A DNA stretch of 64,000 bases from Cupriavidus pauculus (GCF_002858765.1 NZ_PJRP01000001.1:939366-1003365); one strand, 5' to 3'. Positions 1 through 8,272 are shown, counted from the stretch's first letter. Numbers and translations are program-made. The notes: a model not told the origin generated them from the letters alone.

Positions 1-313
1 GCATGCGGGACTTGCCGACCGGAACCGTGATCTGCTCGGGCTCGGCGGCGGCGCCCACGCAGCTCGGCCCCCGGCCGCCGCCGGCATCGGCAGGTGCGGG
101 CGCTGGCGTGGTGGCGCCGATGGTCAGCTGGATGGGGCCGTTCGCCGCGATGCGCGTGGGCTGCGTCGCAAGGGTGGCCTCCTCGGCCGCCTGCACCTGC
201 GCGCTGGCCAGCCAGACGCTGGTGATGGCCAGGGTGGCGACCGCGCTCAGGCGGACGGTGCCGTGCATGCGCTTGAGGTGCGCATGGCCTGACGGTGTGT
301 GGCTGGTCTTCAT
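1..313 (-). CDS. rcpA: Tad/Flp pilus secretin RcpA/CpaC, N-terminal part (runs off left edge)
   Basis: Outer-membrane secretin of the Flp (Tad) pilus. Only the first 104 residues are inside the window. They show a basic N-terminus, a hydrophobic signal segment (about residues 20-40, ending AQVQAA) and then ITVPVGKSR, the motif that opens the secretin N-domain in CpaC/RcpA proteins. The ATG at 313 is preceded by a GGGGGA ribosome-binding site. It lies 47 bases downstream of the CpaB/RcpC gene on the same strand, the usual Tad order. The assignment rests on the short motif plus context; the secretin channel domain lies outside the window. Confidence 0.75.
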   Translation of the reverse strand, partial: MKTSHTPSGHAHLKRMHGTVRLSAVATLAITSVWLASAQVQAAEEATLATQPTRIAANGPIQLTIGATTPAPAPADAGGGRGPSCVGAAAEPEQITVPVGKSRM

Positions 314-360
314 GATGATTTTCCCCCGGTTGGCGGCTTCCGGCGCGTTGGCTCACGCGC

Positions 361-1206
361 TCAGAAGCACTCCTTGTCCTGATGCATGCCACTGATGACG
401 CCTACGCAATTGGTATTGATGGGCTTGCGTTCGACGATGCGCTGTGCCACCTGGATGACCCTGGCGATTGGCGAAGGCGCGGCAGCCTGCACCACCGGCT
501 CGTTCAGCAGGCTGCGCTTGGTGGCGCCTGCGGTGTCCACGGGGCGCGCTTCCACCTGATTGCGCAGCACCAGAGACAGCGATCCGACGCTGCGCGCCAG
601 GTCCAGTTTCTCGGCCTCTTCGGGCGAAACTTCGAGCGTTACCGCGTTCACCACCTTCGGCTTGGTCTCGTCGCGGTTCACTTCCTGCGCCACGGCCAGC
701 ACCAGGATCTTTTCGAGAACGATCTTCGAGATCGACTGCTCGGTCTCCGACGGGCCGCTCTTGCCATCCTTTTGCGTGTTGACGATGATGTCGACGAAGC
801 TGCCGGGCAGCGCGAAGCCCGCCACGCCAACTACATCGTTGACGCGTACGGTGATGGCGCGCTTGCCGTCGGCGATCACCGCGGACAGGCCGCCCTTGGT
901 GCCCGCCGGCGTGAGCTTGGATTCGAGGATCGGCTCGCCGCGCATCACGCTGGCCTTGGTAACGCGGCCGTCGACGGCCTTGAGATCGTTCAGCGCGCCG
1001 GGCGGCAGGCTGTCGCGTGGCCACTCGACCAGCTTGACGAACTCGGGTGCCAGGCGCTGGCCAAGGTTGATGTCGGTGTTTGCCACCGCCACCTTGACCG
1101 TGCTGCCGGCGCTCTGCTCCACCATCCACCGGGAAGCCAGCACGACAGCGGCCAGGCCAGCGAGGGCGGCCACCAACAACATCAACAGGGTGCGTACGTT
1201 TCTCAT
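361..1206 (-). CDS. rcpC: Flp pilus assembly protein CpaB/RcpC
   Basis: Periplasmic assembly factor of the Tad pilus. The 281-residue product starts with one N-terminal membrane anchor (residues 5-25, TLLMLLVAALAGLAAVVLAS) followed by an SAF-like domain (VAVANTDINLGQRLAP, then RGEPILESKL) and the RcpC core (AITVRVNDVVGVAGFALPGSFVDI in two parts, about residues 115-138), all typical of CpaB. An upstream in-frame ATG at 1296 exists, but the start at 1206 has a strong GGGAGGG site 9 bases before it and gives the expected membrane anchor at the extreme N-terminus. A C-terminal cysteine pair (NC and EC) could form a disulfide. It belongs to the flp-tadV-rcpC-rcpA operon. Confidence 0.88.
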   Translation of the reverse strand: MRNVRTLLMLLVAALAGLAAVVLASRWMVEQSAGSTVKVAVANTDINLGQRLAPEFVKLVEWPRDSLPPGALNDLKAVDGRVTKASVMRGEPILESKLTPAGTKGGLSAVIADGKRAITVRVNDVVGVAGFALPGSFVDIIVNTQKDGKSGPSETEQSISKIVLEKILVLAVAQEVNRDETKPKVVNAVTLEVSPEEAEKLDLARSVGSLSLVLRNQVEARPVDTAGATKRSLLNEPVVQAAAPSPIARVIQVAQRIVERKPINTNCVGVISGMHQDKECF

Positions 1207-1359
1207 TTGATGATCCCTCCCTTTCCATGCGATGCCTGGTGTCCCGGCGTGGGCATGCAGGCGTCCCTGGCGGCACCGCGCGGGGCGGTGCGCCATCTCG
1301 GCTCACTGACGATGTCGATGTGGTAGTGCGGTGCTGAGGTGCTGCGGTGTGACGTACGG

Positions 1360-1506
1360 CTAGTGGTGGAAGACCCAGCCGATGTGCTGGCGCACCGTGC
1401 GCGCGGCCTGCGCGGGCAAATCGGGTTGCGGTGTGCGGTTGTACTGGCGCGACGGGCAGCGGCGCGTGTTCGCGGGGCTGACGGTGTTGCGAAGCTTCCT
1501 GGCCAT
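1360..1506 (-). CDS. possible 48-residue basic protein inside the Tad operon
   Basis: A short reading frame fills the otherwise empty 370-base gap between the prepilin peptidase and CpaB genes, in the same direction. It begins MARKLRNTVSPANTRRCPSR and ends GWVFHH, with a GGGAGA element 8 bases before its ATG. It is arginine-rich with no membrane segment and no family I recognise. The good ribosome-binding site and position favour a real gene; the short length and lack of any recognised motif do not. It could equally be untranslated spacer RNA. Confidence 0.3.
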   Translation of the reverse strand: MARKLRNTVSPANTRRCPSRQYNRTPQPDLPAQAARTVRQHIGWVFHH

Positions 1507-1578
1507 GATGGTTCTCCCGTTCCTTGCCCGGTAGGCCGGGCTTGTGTGCTTCTTCCTTCTGCTGGCGATGGCTGGCGC

Positions 1579-2157
1579 TCAGATCACGCCCGTCATCACC
1601 AGTGCCACGCCTGAGGCAATCGCTACCGCGTACGGCAGGCGTCTGATGGTCCGAATCCTGTTCGCGCCGCTGCGGGGGCCAGGCTCCGGCATCTCGGCCG
1701 CCGTGGTGGGTGCATGGCGGGCGAGCGGCATCCAGAGCAGCGTGCCGATGACTGCGTGCAGCGTGCGGCGGGATTCGCGGCGCCAGAGCATGACGCCCAG
1801 CGCCAGCACGCCGCCGGCCAGTAGCGTCGCCAGCAGGATTTCCGGCATGGCGGCCGGCCCTGTGAGTGCGCCCACGCAGCCCATCAGTTTGGCGTCGCCC
1901 GCGCCCACGGCACGCACGATGTACAGCAGGACAAACGGCACGAGCCCGGCGGCAATGCCGGTGGCCCATTGCCATGTCCCGTTTGCCGCGCCGTGCAGGC
2001 CCATCTGCAGCGCCAGCGCCACGATGGTCCCGGTCACGACGAGCTGGTTCGGAATCTTGTGGCTGCGCAGGTCAGTCACCACAGCCGTGCCGAGCACGGC
2101 CATCAGGCAGGCCGAGGTCAGCGGGGCAAAGACGGTGACGGAGTCCATGGTGTGCAT
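1579..2157 (-). CDS. tadV: prepilin peptidase TadV/CpaA (A24 family)
   Basis: Inner-membrane aspartic protease that removes the leader of Flp prepilin. The 192-residue protein has the two A24 signatures: DLRSHKIPN after the first helix (first catalytic Asp about residue 29) and VGAGDAKLMG (GxGD motif, about residue 86), plus several hydrophobic helices. It is the short form without the N-terminal methylase domain, as usual for Tad loci. The ATG at 2157 is preceded by AGAGG. A C-terminal tail of about 40 residues (proline/arginine-rich, then a last hydrophobic helix) extends beyond the core. It sits directly downstream of flp, separated by a hairpin. Confidence 0.88.
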   Translation of the reverse strand: MHTMDSVTVFAPLTSACLMAVLGTAVVTDLRSHKIPNQLVVTGTIVALALQMGLHGAANGTWQWATGIAAGLVPFVLLYIVRAVGAGDAKLMGCVGALTGPAAMPEILLATLLAGGVLALGVMLWRRESRRTLHAVIGTLLWMPLARHAPTTAAEMPEPGPRSGANRIRTIRRLPYAVAIASGVALVMTGVI

Positions 2158-2209
2158 GGCAGCCTCTTATGCAAAAAGGGAAATCAATGCGCCAGGAAAG
2201 ACGGCGGTG

Positions 2210-2241
2210 GAGCCCGGTGCCTGGCGCAACACACCGGGCTC
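2210..2241 (-). terminator. hairpin directly after flp
   Basis: A perfect 10-bp inverted repeat (GAGCCCGGTG, 2210-2219, against CACCGGGCTC, 2232-2241) with a 12-base loop begins 8 bases after the flp stop codon. There is no immediate U run on the minus strand, so it is more likely an attenuator or a 3' mRNA-stabilising structure that keeps flp message more abundant than tadV and later genes than a full terminator. Confidence 0.45.
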
Positions 2242-2248
2242 GCACCGC

Positions 2249-2431
2249 TCAGGCTGCAGCCGTAAGCGCCGTCGAAATGTCACCCCAGATCTTGGTGACC
2301 GCGGCCTTGACTGCCGGGCCGACCGCGACCATGCAGAGGGCCACGAACGCCAGCAGCAGGGCGTATTCCACGCCGGCTGCGCCGTCTTCTTCCTGGGCGA
2401 AACGCTTGATGCCATTGAACATGGTGTTCAT
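2249..2431 (-). CDS. flp: Flp family type IVb major pilin
   Basis: Structural subunit of the Flp pilus. The 60-residue product has a short charged leader (NGIKRFAQEEDG), then AAGVEYALLLAFVAL: the glycine before the cut and Glu at +5 followed by Tyr match the Flp prepilin processing site, and the hydrophobic helix that follows is the pilin core. The ATG at 2431 is preceded by AAGGAGA at good spacing; an upstream in-frame start at 2488 would add a non-pilin extension and is rejected. It is the first gene of the operon, followed by a hairpin and the peptidase that would process it. Confidence 0.93.
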   Translation of the reverse strand: MNTMFNGIKRFAQEEDGAAGVEYALLLAFVALCMVAVGPAVKAAVTKIWGDISTALTAAA

Positions 2432-3401
2432 GTCCTTCTCCTTGACGTCATGGTTAGTGGAAAAAAGCGCCCGCTGGAGGTCGGGCACAAGGTTCCGACC
2501 GGAAACCGGCCGAGGCCAAACCAGACAGCAGCCATGTGGTGTGTGGCGTCTGTTCCGGTTCCACCTGTCTCAGGGGAAAAGTCCCGCACGGGACAAAGCC
2601 CGGCGGCCCTCTGCCGATGCCCGGTGCCTCGCCACTCCCGGTGACGTCGTGCACCCTGTTGGGCACTGCAAGCCTGATCCGATGTTTCTCCAGGGACCAG
2701 ACCCGCACCTGAATTCGCTGCAACCTGCTGACCTGGCATCCTGGGTGTTGCCTGGCCCGGACCGGCACTGCAGCGTGCCGGCCGCTTCTGCTCTCCCCGG
2801 GTCCGGCTCGTCTGGCCGATTCCCGTTTTCTCCCCCTGCTTTCCTTGCGTCGGTATTCCGGACCTTGCGGTGCGCCGTCTTTGCGGAGCCTGCCTGCTGG
2901 CCATGTGCCGGACATACAGCGACGAACGTGCCACTGACGTTAAGTGCTTGATTTGCAAAGAGGTGGGATTTTGGTGATGCGTCGTTTGCGAGACTGTGTA
3001 ACCAGATGTATCTGGATCTTTACGCGTCTGAGGAGGCGCTTTTTACCGATCGCTTGTATCTCTTACAAGACTTTGTGGTGTATGACGCGCTTGTAATGTT
3101 GCTGATAAGGCATTTTCAAGGTGTCACATTCGGGTGGATACGCATGCTGCGGTGACGGGCGAAAACGTTGCATTTATGAAACGCCGTAAAAGGCATTTCC
3201 AGACGTCGTGACAGGTAGAGGGGATTCGGACGGTTGATTGTCTCCGCCATCGGGATGTCTCCGGCGCGCCACCCGTGGGGGGTGATTGCCGTGCGCATGG
3301 CATCAGAGCGCGGGTGACGCGGCCATGCTTTTGGCTGACGCAAATTTAGAACGTGGCGCATGCGGCATGCCGCCTTCGTCCAGAAGTGGGAGGCCAGACG
3401 T
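2432..3401. other. about 970 bases of noncoding DNA upstream of flp
   Basis: No convincing gene is present. The first 480 bases upstream of flp are GC-rich; 2940-3130 is markedly A/T-richer than the rest of the window (for example around 3000-3125), as expected for a regulatory region. The frames that stay open here (such as 3116-3361 on the minus strand) have no recognisable domain or ribosome-binding site. The long flp leader and the AT-rich block are the most likely place for the pilus promoter and activator sites. Confidence 0.5.
2919..2933 (-). promoter_or_regulatory. weak sigma-54-like promoter candidate upstream of flp
   Basis: Read on the minus strand, TGGCAC is followed after 5 bases by TCGC, one mismatch from the sigma-54 consensus TGGCAC-N5-TTGC, keeping the key GG and GC. 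It borders the AT-rich block and points toward flp, but would give a leader of about 490 bases. A chance match is quite possible. Confidence 0.2.
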
Positions 3402-3425
3402 AAAAACAGCCGGTTTGGGACCGGC
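3402..3425 (-). terminator. terminator of the LysR gene
   Basis: On the minus strand a 6-bp stem (GCCGGT/ACCGGC, 3409-3414 with 3420-3425) with a 5-base loop is followed at once by TGTTTTT, about 75 bases beyond the LysR stop codon. The stem is short but the U run makes it a plausible intrinsic terminator. Confidence 0.5.
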
Positions 3426-3500
3426 GTTCAAAAGGTTGCCGAAATGAAACGTTTGCCCGGTTGGGGGTCATCCTGTCACGCAATTGAAGCGTGCGTTACC

Positions 3501-4451
3501 TCACATAGGCGGCGGTGGGGCTGACTCTGTTTCAGTGCTGTGACCGCGCCATGTAGATTCTTCCACCTGCTTCTTGAGCCACGCGTGAAAGCGATGGATG
3601 GCCTTTTCGCGCGGATTCCCTTCGCGCCAGGTGACCCAGTACGGCAGGCTCGACGGGATGTGCGTGGTGCCGATCTGCACAAGCTGGCCGCTGGCCAGGT
3701 AATCGTGGGCCAGCTGGGCACGCGCCGTGGCCACGCCCAGGCCGGCCACGGCCGATTGCAGCATCAGCCCGGCATCCTGGAAGATCGGGCCGCGCTCGGG
3801 CTCCTCGGGTGGCAGTCCGGCCTGCAGCAGCCAGTCGCGCCACGGACGCAGCGCAAACCGCAGCATCGGCATCCGGGGCAGGTCGGCCACGGTAAAGCCG
3901 GGATACCGGGCCAGCAAGGCCGGACTGGCCACGGCAATCACATGGTCTTCAATCAGGTTGTGACATTCAAAGCCGGGCAGGTCCACGCGCTGGTGCCAGA
4001 TGCCGACGTCGACCGAATAGGGGTCTGGTGGCGAAATCTCCGCATGCAGGCGCAGGTGAAGGTCCAGTTCCGGGGCCTGCGCATGGAGGCTGGGCAGCCG
4101 CCGTATCAGCCACGCGTTGGCCAGGTCGGCCATGACGCTGACCTGCAGCCGTACCACGGGCGGGGCCGCTTCGTCGCTGGCCTCGCGCAGCGCTGATTCC
4201 AGTTGATCCAGCGCGGCGCGCACCTGTTCGGCCAGCCGGGCGCCGGCGCTGGTCGGCGTCATCGTCAGCCCGGTCCGCCGGAACAGCTTGGTGCCGAGAT
4301 TGCCTTCCAGGGCGCGGATGTGATGGCTGATGGCACTGTGCGTCAGCGCCAGTTCTTCGGCGGCGCGCGAGAAACTGCGGTGTCGCGCGGCGGCTTCCAG
4401 CGCGCGTAGCGCCTGGAGCGGGGGCAGGTGAGGGGGGCGACTGTTGACCAT
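3501..4451 (-). CDS. LysR-family transcriptional regulator (GcvA-like)
   Basis: DNA-binding regulator of 316 residues. The N-terminal winged helix-turn-helix (LQALRALEAAARHRSFSRAA, then THSAISHHIRALEGNLGTKL in the recognition helix) and the long substrate-binding domain (from about residue 95) are standard. The SAISHHIRALE pattern resembles the GcvA/AmpR subgroup. Its start lies 81 bases from the divergently transcribed MFS gene, so that transporter is the likely target, probably induced by the carried substrate. I chose the ATG at 4451; an upstream TTG at 4472 is in frame but less likely. A weak terminator follows at 3402-3425. Confidence 0.87.
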   Translation of the reverse strand: MVNSRPPHLPPLQALRALEAAARHRSFSRAAEELALTHSAISHHIRALEGNLGTKLFRRTGLTMTPTSAGARLAEQVRAALDQLESALREASDEAAPPVVRLQVSVMADLANAWLIRRLPSLHAQAPELDLHLRLHAEISPPDPYSVDVGIWHQRVDLPGFECHNLIEDHVIAVASPALLARYPGFTVADLPRMPMLRFALRPWRDWLLQAGLPPEEPERGPIFQDAGLMLQSAVAGLGVATARAQLAHDYLASGQLVQIGTTHIPSSLPYWVTWREGNPREKAIHRFHAWLKKQVEESTWRGHSTETESAPPPPM

Positions 4452-4532
4452 GGCGGGGCGAAATGTCGTCAAATTCTACTCACAATTGCCGCGGGTATCT
4501 TTCGCTGGTCTTGCACCACGGTGGTGATCACA

Positions 4533-5804
4533 ATGCAGGGCATGAACACATCCACCGCTCATCCCGCGCAACCGGCTGTTGCCGCCGCGCAGCCGAACCA
4601 CGCCTCGCCGGCGCGCTGGCGTGTCCTGGCGTTCTTTTCGCTCGGCTTTCTGGTGTCATACATCTTCCGGGGCGTGAACCTGGGTTTCGCGCCGTTCCTG
4701 ACGCGCGAACTGGGGCTGACCGCCGGCGATCTGGGCTTGCTGACGAGCTTCTATTTCCTAGGCTTCGCCTGCGCGCAGCTACCCGCCGGCATCCTGCTGG
4801 ACCGCTTTGGCCCGCGCCGCACCGAGGCCGCGCTGTTGATGCTGGCGGTGGCCGGGTCGCTGGTGTTTGCCTGGGCCCCGGGCATGGTCGGGCTGGCCGT
4901 GGGGCGCGCGATGATCGGCGTGGGGGTGTCGGTGTGCCTGGGCGCCGCCATCCAGGCGCTGTCGATGTGGTTTCCGCTGTCGCGCATGCCGCTGCTAAAC
5001 GGGCTGGTGATGGCCATCGGCGGCCTGGGTGCCGTGGTGGTGGGCGCGCCGCTGTCGTGGCTGCTGTCCTGGACGGACTGGCGCACGATCAGCGCCGGCC
5101 TGGCGGCGATTTCGTTCGGCATGGCTGTATTGCTATGGTTCGGCGTGCCCGACGTCAAGCGTGTGGGCAAGGAGAGCTTTGCCGAGCAGTTGCGCGGTAC
5201 ACGGTTGATCCTGAGCAGCGAGCGCTTCTGGCGCGTGGTGCCGTTGACACTGCTGAACCAGGGCATCTTCCTGGCCGTGCAGACGCTGTGGGTCAGTGCC
5301 TTCATGCGCGATGTGCAGGGCCTGACTGCGGGCGCCAGCGCGCGGCTGGTGTCGGTGATCGGTATCGCGATGATGGCCGGCTGCGTGGGCGCCGGCTGGG
5401 CCGCACGCCACCTGGAGCGGCGCGGTATCAGCCTTTATGCCTTCGCCGGCTTCGGCATGATCGGCTTTATCGTGATCCAGCTACTGCTGATGGCCCGCCT
5501 GCCGTTCATCCCGCTTGCCGTGCTCTGGGCCGCCTATGGCGTGTTCGGCTCCAGCGGCATCCTGACCTACGCACTGCTGGCCCGGCGCTTTCCCGATGCC
5601 CTGATCGGCCGCGCCACCACGGCCATGACGCTGACCGTGTTCCTGGCCACGTTCGTGTTCCAGGTCGGCATCGGCATCGTGCTGGATGTTTTTCCGGCCA
5701 CGGGCGGCCACTATCCGGTGGCGGCCCACCTGTGGGTCTGGGCCGGGCTGGTGGCGGTCCAGGTGCTGGCGGCCATCTGGTATCTGATGGAGAAGCAGCC
5801 CTAG
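4533..5804 (+). CDS. MFS transporter (CynX/NimT-like or related)
   Basis: Twelve-helix major facilitator superfamily carrier of about 423 residues. Visible features are the first helix FLVSYIFRGVNLGFAPFLTR, the cytoplasmic loop signature LLDRFGPRRTEAAL (the D-R-x-G-x-R-R motif A between helices 2 and 3) and the central cytoplasmic loop (DVKRVGKESFAEQLRGTRLI). Substrate cannot be deduced. The start could be the ATG at 4533 or at 4542; the region before is a divergent promoter shared with the LysR gene. It ends 31 bases before the convergent TPM gene. Confidence 0.82.
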   Translation: MQGMNTSTAHPAQPAVAAAQPNHASPARWRVLAFFSLGFLVSYIFRGVNLGFAPFLTRELGLTAGDLGLLTSFYFLGFACAQLPAGILLDRFGPRRTEAALLMLAVAGSLVFAWAPGMVGLAVGRAMIGVGVSVCLGAAIQALSMWFPLSRMPLLNGLVMAIGGLGAVVVGAPLSWLLSWTDWRTISAGLAAISFGMAVLLWFGVPDVKRVGKESFAEQLRGTRLILSSERFWRVVPLTLLNQGIFLAVQTLWVSAFMRDVQGLTAGASARLVSVIGIAMMAGCVGAGWAARHLERRGISLYAFAGFGMIGFIVIQLLLMARLPFIPLAVLWAAYGVFGSSGILTYALLARRFPDALIGRATTAMTLTVFLATFVFQVGIGIVLDVFPATGGHYPVAAHLWVWAGLVAVQVLAAIWYLMEKQP

Positions 5805-5835
5805 GGTACGGGCAGGGGACGGATGACGCGGCCGG

Positions 5836-6372
5836 TCACAGAACGATGGGCCGGTCGTCGAGTTCGTTGGGGTTGCGCCCGCCGTGGGTGGGGAAATGCT
5901 TGATCAGCAGCGCGTGGATCTGCGCGATGGCGTCGAGCACGGGTTTGACCGACAGGTCCGTTGCCAGCCCCTGCGCCAGTTGCGCGCAGACCTGCTGCCA
6001 TTGCTGGGGTGTGACGCAGGCGTCGATGCCGTGATCGGCCAGCAGTTCCACGGCATGGTCGGCCAGATTGATATACAGCAGCACGCCCGTATGATCTTCG
6101 GTATTCCAGACTTCCAGCGCCCCGAATAGCGCGCGGGCGCGGTCGCGCGCCGAGGTGCCGCGCCACGCCAGTGCCAGCGGCAGGCTGGCTTCGATCACCA
6201 CGCGGACTTCGCCACGGTGATGCTGTTCGCCCTTGTGCACGGCCACCTGGAGCTGGTGGCGGGCTTCGTCGGGAAACGCCTTGCGGGCCGTGCCCGGGCC
6301 GGTGCCCAGATGCCGCAGCACGCGCTTGAGCGACAGCCTGGACGCGGGGTGCGAAGCCTGGGGTTTGTGCAT
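5836..6372 (-). CDS. TPM-domain protein (TLP18.3/Psb32 type), cytoplasmic
   Basis: Small protein of 178 residues with a TPM-fold region: VHKGEQHHRGEVRVVIEASL, then ALFGALEVWNTEDHTGVLLY, INLADHAVELLADHGID and a final GLATDLSVKPVLDAI helix. There is no signal peptide. It is the last gene of a three-gene run lemA - TPM (secreted) - TPM (this one), a common trio of unknown exact function linked to envelope biology. ATG at 6372 is used because of the GTGGAGA site 6 bases before it; an in-frame ATG lies 18 bases further upstream. Confidence 0.75.
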   Translation of the reverse strand: MHKPQASHPASRLSLKRVLRHLGTGPGTARKAFPDEARHQLQVAVHKGEQHHRGEVRVVIEASLPLALAWRGTSARDRARALFGALEVWNTEDHTGVLLYINLADHAVELLADHGIDACVTPQQWQQVCAQLAQGLATDLSVKPVLDAIAQIHALLIKHFPTHGGRNPNELDDRPIVL

Positions 6373-6412
6373 CGGATCTCCACTACCCATGATTGGCCAC
6401 CGTTAGCCGTCG

Positions 6413-7261
6413 TTACCAGTTGCCGGACGCGCCGCCGCCATCGAAGCCGCCGCCGCCTCCGCCGCCAAAGCCACCACCCCCTCCGCCGCCGCCCCCGCCA
6501 CCAAAGCCGCCTCCGCCACTGCCCCAGTGGCGTCCGATCTCGTAGCCGGTCATGCCGCCCAGCCCGCCGGCCGTGCCGGTTGGCCAGCCACGGCGGCCGG
6601 TCACCACGTGCGGGCTACCTCCGCGGCGCAGCATGGCCGACAGAAAGAAGAACGCGATGATCGCCAGCGGAAACAGCACCGGCAGCCAGTCGCCGAGATC
6701 GACATTGCCTTGCGGCTTGCGACGGTCCGGCGCGGCCAGGCCTTCCTTGTCGATGGTGGCCTGGATGGCCGAAATGCCGGCGGCCAGGCCACCGTAGAAA
6801 TCGTTCTGGCGGAAATGTGGCGCCATCACATCGCGCATGATGCGGCTGGACATGGCGTCGGTCAGCGACCCCTGCACGCCGCGCCCCACCTCGATGCGCA
6901 TCTTGCGCAGGCCGGCGGGGTTGTCCTTGGCCACGATCACGATCACGCCGTCGTCGATGCCCTTGCGGCCCGCGCGCCAAGTTTCGGCCACGCGGATGCT
7001 GTAGGCATCGATGGTCTCGGGGTTGGTGGTGGGCAGCATCAGCACGAAGATCTGGCTGCCGCGCTGCTGCTCGTACTCGGCCAGCACGTTTTCCAGCGCG
7101 TTGCGCTGGTCGGCGCTCAGGGTGCCGGTCAGGTCGGTCACGCGCGCGTTCAGCGGCGGCACGGCCACGAAGCCGTCGTCGGCCCGGGCCGCCCATGCCG
7201 GCACGGCCAGCACGATGGCCAGCATCAACTCCAGGAACGAGAGCCTGACCAGTCTGCGCAT
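6413..7261 (-). CDS. YgcG-like TPM-domain protein with glycine-rich tail
   Basis: Membrane-anchored protein of 282 residues. A signal peptide (ELMLAIVLAVPAWAARA) leads into a TPM domain (VTDLTGTLSADQRNALENVL; GSQIFVLMLPTTNPETIDAY; WRAGRKGIDDGVIVIVAKDN; MRIEVGRGVQGSLTD), followed by one membrane helix (VLFPLAIIAFFFLSAML, about residue 190) and a low-complexity tail almost entirely glycine with phenylalanine. This is the classical layout of YgcG proteins found next to LemA. It starts 30 bases after lemA. The glycine tract is encoded by GGC/GGT/GGA repeats and could vary in length between strains. Confidence 0.85.
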   Translation of the reverse strand: MRRLVRLSFLELMLAIVLAVPAWAARADDGFVAVPPLNARVTDLTGTLSADQRNALENVLAEYEQQRGSQIFVLMLPTTNPETIDAYSIRVAETWRAGRKGIDDGVIVIVAKDNPAGLRKMRIEVGRGVQGSLTDAMSSRIMRDVMAPHFRQNDFYGGLAAGISAIQATIDKEGLAAPDRRKPQGNVDLGDWLPVLFPLAIIAFFFLSAMLRRGGSPHVVTGRRGWPTGTAGGLGGMTGYEIGRHWGSGGGGFGGGGGGGGGGGFGGGGGGGFDGGGASGNW

Positions 7262-7291
7262 GATGGCGATCCGCGTTTCAGTGCCGGGCGC

Positions 7292-7906
7292 TCAGAACTT
7301 CACGGCCGGCGGGGTGGAAATGGCTTTCTCGTTCTCCACGGTGAACGATGGCTTGACCGGGTACTTGAAGATCATGGCCGTCACGTTGGTCGGAAAGCTG
7401 CGCGCCAGCACGTTGTAGTCCTGCACCGCCACGATGTAGCGCTGGCGGGCCACGGTGATGCGGTTCTCGGTGCCTTCCAGCTGGCTCTGCAGGTCGCGGA
7501 ACGACGCGTCAGCCTTCAGGTTCGGATAGTTCTCGGACACCGCCAGCAGCCGCGACAGCGCGTTGGTCAGCTGGCCCTGTGCCTGCTGGAAGCGGGCAAA
7601 CGCTTCGGGATCGTTCAGGGTTTCGGGGGTGACCTGGATACTGGTGGCCTGCGCGCGGGCCTTGGTCACGGCCTCGAGCGTCTCGCGCTCGTGGCTGGCG
7701 TAGCCCTTTACGGTGGCGACCAGGTTCGGGATCAGGTCGGCGCGCCGCTGGTACTGGTTGACCACCTCGCCCCAGGCGGCCTTGACGGCCTCGTCCTTCT
7801 TCTGGAAATCGTTGTAGCCGCAGGCGGAAAGCAGGCTGGCCAGCAGGCCGAGCAGCAGCCAGCGGAACAGGGTAGGGGGGGTGGCAGGGGCGGTGGCGGT
7901 GCGCAT
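7292..7906 (-). CDS. lemA: LemA family lipoprotein
   Basis: LemA-family protein of 204 residues. The N-terminus is a lipoprotein signal (LLLGLLASLLSAC, lipobox LSAC, Cys about residue 29), followed by the LemA helical core: NDFQKKDEAVKAAWGEVVNQ, YQRRADLIPNLVATVKGYA and the C-terminal LEGTENRITVARQRYIVAVQ and DYNVLARSFPTNV. Function in the cell is unknown; it regularly pairs with TPM-domain proteins as here. GGAGT precedes the ATG at 7906. First gene of the three-gene operon. Confidence 0.92.
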   Translation of the reverse strand: MRTATAPATPPTLFRWLLLGLLASLLSACGYNDFQKKDEAVKAAWGEVVNQYQRRADLIPNLVATVKGYASHERETLEAVTKARAQATSIQVTPETLNDPEAFARFQQAQGQLTNALSRLLAVSENYPNLKADASFRDLQSQLEGTENRITVARQRYIVAVQDYNVLARSFPTNVTAMIFKYPVKPSFTVENEKAISTPPAVKF

Positions 7907-8136
7907 CAAGGGACTCCTCGATCTCCGGAATGGCAATTCTGGAGTGTAGCGCAGCGTTGTCGCGCCGCCGGGCAAAGTGCATGCCGCTTGACGATGGCCG
8001 ATGCCGGCCGGTAGATTCCTGCCCATGCCGTGCGCAAACCGCCTTTCCTCCGTCCTGTCCGTACCCGTCGTGGGCGCGGCGGACCAGGCTGCGCGCGCCA
8101 AAGCCAAAAAACAGTCGCTCGTCTGACCGGAGCGCG

Positions 8137-8259
8137 CTGTTCCGTCAGATGGGCGACGGAACAGCACCTACCGGCTGAGAGGGCGAACCCGCCAGGTTTT
8201 CCTCCCCTTGCCGCAAGTCCTGCCGCGTCGCGCATCGACGGTTTCCTGAACCGGTCGAT
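8137..8259 (+). promoter_or_regulatory. structured 5' leader of the DapA-family gene
   Basis: Two inverted repeats precede the gene. The first is a perfect 10-bp stem (CTGTTCCGTC, 8137-8146, against GACGGAACAG, 8155-8164) with an 8-base loop. The second pairs ATCGACGGTT (8234-8243) with AACCGGTCGAT (8249-8259) with one bulged base and ends just before the GGAG ribosome-binding site. Neither is followed by a U run. The leader could control translation, but it matches no riboswitch class I know. Confidence 0.35.
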
Positions 8260-8272
8260 CCGGAGTGTATGG

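Noticed and set aside
353..1975. 540-codon open frame on the minus strand across the Tad genes
   Set aside because: It overlaps rcpC and tadV in another frame, is low-complexity Arg/Ala/Gly-rich and has no domain; typical shadow in GC-rich DNA.
3116..3361. 81-codon frame on the minus strand upstream of flp
   Set aside because: No ribosome-binding site, no recognisable domain and atypical composition; kept as intergenic.
6420..6530. Glycine-codon repeat tract taken as a possible repeat element or frameshift hot spot
   Set aside because: It is in frame and encodes the normal glycine-rich tail of YgcG-type proteins.
8165..8215. Thiamine pyrophosphate riboswitch suggested by GGCTGAGAGGG
   Set aside because: The CTGAGA string is present but the downstream conserved half (ACCTGAT...TAATxCCxGCG) and closing stem are absent, and the gene is not a thiamine gene.
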